A stretch of 64,000 bases of DNA from assembly GCA_963799105.1 (NCBI GenBank), contig CAWCVR010000023.1, positions 62,001 through 126,000 on the forward strand, given 5' to 3'. Positions 60,485 through 64,000 of this stretch are shown piece by piece; position 1 is the first letter of the stretch, and each line of letters starts with the position of its first letter. Under the pieces are notes generated by a model. That model worked only from the letters and a program-made list of their open reading frames with translations. It was not told where the DNA came from and searched no databases. The translations under genes and the position numbers were made by a program. This DNA is from CAWCVR01 sp963799105 (GTDB taxonomy: Bacteria > Acidobacteriota > Terriglobia > Bryobacterales > Bryobacteraceae).

Positions 60485-61726
60485 ATGCGCGCGTTGGCTT
60501 CGTATCGCGAGGCGTTTCGGGCGGCTGTCCGGAGCGTTCACTCCAGCAAGCTGCGCAGTTTTCTCACGCTGCTGGGAGTGATTCTGGCCACCACCGCGCT
60601 GATCGTGGTGATGTCGCTGGTGCACGGCATGGACGTGTACGTGGCTGAGACCGTGTCCGACATGGGCACCGACGGCTACCAGGTGCAGCGCATCCCGCTG
60701 CTCGGCGACTTCGATCCCAAGAAAATGCTGGAGCTGGACAAGAAAAACCCCAAGCTCCGCGCCGAGGAGTATCAATACATCAAGAGCCACCTCACGCTGT
60801 CGCGGGAATTCGGGATGCAGTCGTTCTCCAGCGTCCAGATCCGGTACAAGAACCAGAAGCTGGACTCCGTGGATCTCTCCGGCGTCACCGCCAACACGGC
60901 GGTGATTTCCGATATCTCCGTCTCTAACGGCCGGTTCCTGACCGAGATCGACGACCAGCGGCGCTCCGGCGTGGTCTTCATCGGCGAGGACGTGCGCAAC
61001 AAGTTCTTCGCCAACACCGATCCGGTGGGCAAGACCATCTCGCTCGACGGCAGCCCGTTCCAGGTTGTGGGGACTGCCACCAAGCGCGGCTCGGTCTTCG
61101 GCTTCTCGCGCGACAATTTCGCCATGGTCCCCATCGGGACGTTCTTCAAGACGTTCGGCACGCACCCGGAGATCGACTTCAACGGGCTGGCGATCACCCA
61201 CGACCGGCTGGAGGACGCGCAGGATGAAGTGCGCGCGCTGCTGCGGGCATACCGCCGGCTGCGTCCCAACCAGGAGGATAACTTCGGGCTGCTGGCCTCG
61301 GCGTCACTGGTGGCGCTCTGGGACAAACTCACCACCGTGCTGGCCACCATGGCGGTGGGCATCGTTTCCATCTTCATGGTGGTGGGCGGTGTGGTGATCA
61401 TGAACATCATGCTGGCGGTGGTTACGGAACGCACCTACGAGATCGGCATCCGCAAGGCGGTGGGCGCACGGCGGAAGGACATCATGCGCCAGTTCCTGAT
61501 CGAATCGTCGCTGCTCTCGGCCACGGGCGGATTGATCGGCGTGGGGCTGGCGTGGCTGCTGACGCTGCTGATCCGCGTGGCGGTGGGGATGCCCATGGCG
61601 GTGCCGCCTTCGGCGATCGTGATCGGGGTCGGCCTCACCGCGCTGGTGGGTCTGTTCTTCGGCGTCTACCCGGCTCGGAAGGCGGCACGGCTCGACCCGA
61701 TTCACGCCCTGAGGTGGGAACGATGA
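60485..61726 (+). CDS. MacB-type ABC transporter permease 1
   Basis: This 413-residue protein has the MacB/FtsX plan: one N-terminal helix (LRSFLTLLGVILATTALIVVM), a large periplasmic domain with MacB-PCD features (SVQIRY, DISVSNGRF, VVFIGEDVRNKFF), and three C-terminal helices with the conserved MNIMLAVVTERTYEIGIRKAVGA. Such permeases do mechanotransmission with a separate ATPase. It overlaps the second permease by 4 bases. No ATPase or adaptor gene is present in the window. Confidence 0.9.
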   Translation: MRALASYREAFRAAVRSVHSSKLRSFLTLLGVILATTALIVVMSLVHGMDVYVAETVSDMGTDGYQVQRIPLLGDFDPKKMLELDKKNPKLRAEEYQYIKSHLTLSREFGMQSFSSVQIRYKNQKLDSVDLSGVTANTAVISDISVSNGRFLTEIDDQRRSGVVFIGEDVRNKFFANTDPVGKTISLDGSPFQVVGTATKRGSVFGFSRDNFAMVPIGTFFKTFGTHPEIDFNGLAITHDRLEDAQDEVRALLRAYRRLRPNQEDNFGLLASASLVALWDKLTTVLATMAVGIVSIFMVVGGVVIMNIMLAVVTERTYEIGIRKAVGARRKDIMRQFLIESSLLSATGGLIGVGLAWLLTLLIRVAVGMPMAVPPSAIVIGVGLTALVGLFFGVYPARKAARLDPIHALRWER

Positions 61727-62973
61727 CGTTCTTCGAGATCTGGCAGTCGGCGGCCATGGCGGTCGCCACCGTGCGGGAGCACAAGACGCGCAGTCTGCTG
61801 ACGGTCCTGGGAGTGATCATCGGCACGGGCACGGTAATCGCGGTGGGCTCCATCATCACCGGCGTCAACGGCGCCATCTCCGACATGGTGACGGCCTTCG
61901 GCCCCGAGACCATCTTCTCATTTCAGTTCAACCTGGGCTTCCGCGGCAATATCACCGGCGACGAGTTGAAACGCAAGAAGTTTACCTGGGAGCAGGCGCA
62001 GGCGCTCGAAGAGAGGTGCCCGTCGGTGGAGCACGTTTCGCCCTACCTGCTCAGCCCCAACACGTTCGGCCAGGGCGGGTGGGTGGACAGCGCCAAGCTC
62101 GGCAACCGCGACCTGTACAACGTGGAGATCGCCGGAACCGAGGAGGGCTACGCGCAAGGCGGCGCGCAGAAGATTCTGATGGGCCGCTTCTTCACAGACG
62201 AGGAGAACCGGCGCCATCGGCCGGTGGTGGTCATCGGCGAGCACGTTTATAAGAGCCTCTTCGTGAGCGGCGATCCGGTGGGCAAGTGGATCGAGGTGGA
62301 CGGCCACCAACTCCAGGTTGTCGGCGTGATCGGGCGGCAGGTGGAGTTCCCCGGGATGGAGGACCGGCGCGTCATGCTGCCCTACTTCACCATGCACAAG
62401 ATCTTCCCCACCGCCGACGAGATCATGTTCGTAATCTTCGCCCGAAAAGGCATGGTGGACCGCGCCATGGACGAAGTGGAAGCCGGGATGCGTGCGCTGC
62501 GCAAGACGCCGCCGAGCAAACCCGACGACTTCTGGCTATCGACCGGCAGCCAGATGCTCGACGATTTTCACCGCATCACCGGCACGGTGGCGCTGGTGAT
62601 GGTCGCCATGAGCTCCATCGGACTGCTGGTGGGCGGCATCGGCGTGATGAACATCATGCTGGTGTCGGTGACCGAGCGCACGCGCGAGATCGGCATTCGC
62701 AAGGCCGTGGGCGCGCGCAGGAGCGACATCGTGGTGCAGTTCCTGACCGAGGCGGTGGTGCTGACCGGGCTGGGCGGCCTGCTGGGGATGACGCTGGGAT
62801 GGCTGACTTCGCTGATTTTCCGCTTGGTCTTCCCAAGCCTGCCGACGTCGGTGCCTTTGTGGTCGGCGGCGCTGGGAGTGTGCGTGAGCGTGGGCGTGGG
62901 GCTGTTCTTCGGCACCTGGCCGGCGATGAAGGCGGCGCGGCTGGATCCCGTGGTGGCGCTGCAATACGAGTGA
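61723..62973 (+). CDS. MacB-type ABC transporter permease 2
   Basis: The 416-residue protein has the same architecture as the preceding permease: TRSLLTVLGVIIGTGTVIAVGS, a periplasmic domain, then GGIGVMNIMLVSVTERTREIGIRKAVGARR and two more helices. The two are paralogues and probably form a heterodimer. The ATG overlaps the previous stop (ATGA). The ATPase is likely elsewhere, or upstream genes serve both. Confidence 0.9.
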   Translation: MTFFEIWQSAAMAVATVREHKTRSLLTVLGVIIGTGTVIAVGSIITGVNGAISDMVTAFGPETIFSFQFNLGFRGNITGDELKRKKFTWEQAQALEERCPSVEHVSPYLLSPNTFGQGGWVDSAKLGNRDLYNVEIAGTEEGYAQGGAQKILMGRFFTDEENRRHRPVVVIGEHVYKSLFVSGDPVGKWIEVDGHQLQVVGVIGRQVEFPGMEDRRVMLPYFTMHKIFPTADEIMFVIFARKGMVDRAMDEVEAGMRALRKTPPSKPDDFWLSTGSQMLDDFHRITGTVALVMVAMSSIGLLVGGIGVMNIMLVSVTERTREIGIRKAVGARRSDIVVQFLTEAVVLTGLGGLLGMTLGWLTSLIFRLVFPSLPTSVPLWSAALGVCVSVGVGLFFGTWPAMKAARLDPVVALQYE

Positions 62974-62989
62974 CGGGGCGGCGTCTGCC

Positions 62990-63045
62990 TCGGGCCACTC
63001 CCTTACACCGCGTGGTTCCGTTCAGAACCGCGACCGTAAGGTTTT
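62990..63045. repeat. Dispersed hairpin repeat R1, degraded copy 4
   Basis: GCCACTCCCTTACACCGCGT and the following CAGAACCGCG match the middle of R1 unit 3 (6541-6590). The flanks are lost. It lies between the permease and radical SAM genes. Confidence 0.6.
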
Positions 63046-63073
63046 TCTCTATACCCCCCCTTACGCTTCCAGG

Positions 63074-63082
63074 TGGTATAAT
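63074..63082 (+). promoter_or_regulatory. Extended -10 promoter (TGGTATAAT) of the radical SAM gene
   Basis: TGGTATAAT contains a perfect -10 hexamer with the upstream TG of extended -10 promoters, and no -35 is visible. It would give a leader of about 38 bases before the ATG at 63127. Confidence 0.6.
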
Positions 63083-63126
63083 GAAAGTGTTTTCAGAATC
63101 TTGTATTCAGCACTTAAAGTCTTAAA

Positions 63127-64000
63127 ATGCAACAACATCCAAAAGGTACCCACGCCCGCATTCTCCTCTCTTCGGTTTTCGGTCCCTACGCTCAAGACGA
63201 CGAGTTCGGCAGCCGCAAGATCAACCCCATGGAGTTGTATCACAACCAGGTGACCCGCGAACAGGGTCCCTTTTCCCTCCGCATGTTCCACCGTTCCTGG
63301 GGCATCCTCATGATCCAGCAGAACATCTCCGCCCCCACCACGGTCCTGGACTTCCCCACCCGCAAGATCTTCGAAGCCGAGCTGCAAGCCAACGACTACG
63401 ACATCGTGGGCATCTCCTCCATCATCGTCAACATCGGCAAGGTGCGCGACATGTGCCGCTCGGTCCGCCGCCTGGCCCCCAAGGCTACCATCGTCATCGG
63501 CGGACACGTCGCCGCCATCCCCGGAATCGAACACCTCGTCGATGCCGACCACATCGTCAAGGGCGACGGCATCTGCTGGATGCGCCGCTTTCTCGGCGAG
63601 GACGAAAACGCCCCCATCGAGCACCCCGAAATCGTTTCCGGCTATGACGGCCGCACTCTGGGGTGCAAACTACCCGGGCGCAAGGGCGGCACCGCCGCCA
63701 CCATCATTCCTTCGGTCGGTTGCCCCATGGGATGCAACTTCTGCACCACCTCGGCTTTCTTCGGCGGCAAGGGCAAGTACCTGAACTTCTACAACACCGG
63801 CGAGGAACTCTTCGCCATCATGTCGAGGATGGAAGCGCACCTCGGCGTGCAGTCGTTCTTCATGATGGACGAGAATTTCCTCCTCCACAAGAAGCGCGCC
63901 ATGGAGCTGCTCGAGCGCATGAAGGCCACCGGCAAGGCCTGGGCGCTGTACGTCTTCTCGTCGGCCAACGCCATCAGCCAGTACTCCATCCGCGAGCTGG
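63127..64000 (+). CDS. B12-binding radical SAM protein (3' end outside window)
   Basis: The open frame continues to the window edge. The first part resembles a cobalamin-binding domain (LLSSVFGPYAQDDEF, then YDIVGISSIIVNIGKV and TIVIGGHVAAIPGIEHLV). The radical SAM motif CPMGCNFC (CxxxCxxC for the 4Fe-4S cluster) is about residue 200, followed by FFMMDENFLL. The layout suits class B methylases and related enzymes such as the hopanoid and BchE-like groups. The precise reaction cannot be given. Confidence 0.88.
   Translation, partial: MQQHPKGTHARILLSSVFGPYAQDDEFGSRKINPMELYHNQVTREQGPFSLRMFHRSWGILMIQQNISAPTTVLDFPTRKIFEAELQANDYDIVGISSIIVNIGKVRDMCRSVRRLAPKATIVIGGHVAAIPGIEHLVDADHIVKGDGICWMRRFLGEDENAPIEHPEIVSGYDGRTLGCKLPGRKGGTAATIIPSVGCPMGCNFCTTSAFFGGKGKYLNFYNTGEELFAIMSRMEAHLGVQSFFMMDENFLLHKKRAMELLERMKATGKAWALYVFSSANAISQYSIREL

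Overview
The window looks like a piece of an Acidobacteriota chromosome of the Solibacteres/Bryobacterales kind. The base composition is GC-rich. Two protein families typical of that group are present: VWFA-related Acidobacterial proteins (TIGR03436 type, at 21.7 and 48.1 kb) and the Solibacter uncharacterised C-terminal domain (TIGR03437 type, at the end of the BACON protein and as a remnant at 8.9 kb). There is no phage structural module, integrase or CRISPR array. Most genes are housekeeping or soil-lifestyle genes, broken up by small accessory modules, duplicated gene fragments and palindromic repeats.

Layout. 0-3.6 kb: the 3' end of ispG, a DUF2203 gene, a CYTH gene and a methyltransferase with regulatory domain. 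3.7-6.3 kb: a hybrid sensor kinase broken by five frameshifts. 6.4-9.3 kb: tandem 127-bp repeats, a secreted GH42 beta-galactosidase and a remnant of a TIGR03437 domain. 9.5-16 kb: a bacterial Vms1/eRF1-like protein with a DUF6582 partner, two unrecognised genes, and a GAF-rich histidine kinase with its response regulator. 16.3-20.2 kb: an ABC-type ATPase plus TOPRIM-like two-gene module lying between a truncated and an intact copy of ygiD, then yceI. 20.3-26.3 kb: a HEAT-repeat gene, an IS1380-type transposase remnant and a VWA gene lying between two copies of a HEAT-rarA junction, then rarA, a TrmH-type methyltransferase and a ydcF-like gene. 26.4-36 kb: a giant BACON-repeat protein (frameshifted), nadD, a cyclophilin, nadB, and an M2 peptidase with an internal stop, with three branched palindromic repeats between them. 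36.1-43 kb: tRNA-Asp, a papain-like protease, a DUF433/DUF5615 toxin-antitoxin pair, a large GHMP kinase-pyrophosphorylase fusion (frameshifted) with a coupled nucleotidyltransferase. 43-50 kb: an SGNH hydrolase, an MFS transporter, a KdpDE-like two-component system, and a VWA protein with an HTH partner. 49.8-58.9 kb: a response regulator (frameshifted) followed by a porin and a CusBA/TolC-type tripartite efflux operon. 59-64 kb: thiM-thiE, two MacB-type permeases and the start of a B12-binding radical SAM gene.

How the genes work together. The efflux genes overlap or lie close together, and a shared 19-bp inverted-repeat site precedes both the regulator at 49.8 kb and the operon, so a self-regulated metal or solute efflux unit is likely. 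The kinase-pyrophosphorylase fusion and the nucleotidyltransferase overlap by 4 bp and probably make nucleotide sugars from free sugars. The ATPase/TOPRIM pair resembles two-gene OLD/PARIS-like defence systems and is the best candidate here for an undescribed system. Three accessory cargoes each lie between duplicated gene ends, which suggests a recurring route of insertion.

Quality caution: ten single-base indels and one in-frame stop were found in otherwise well-conserved genes. Sequencing error and real decay cannot be told apart from this window alone.
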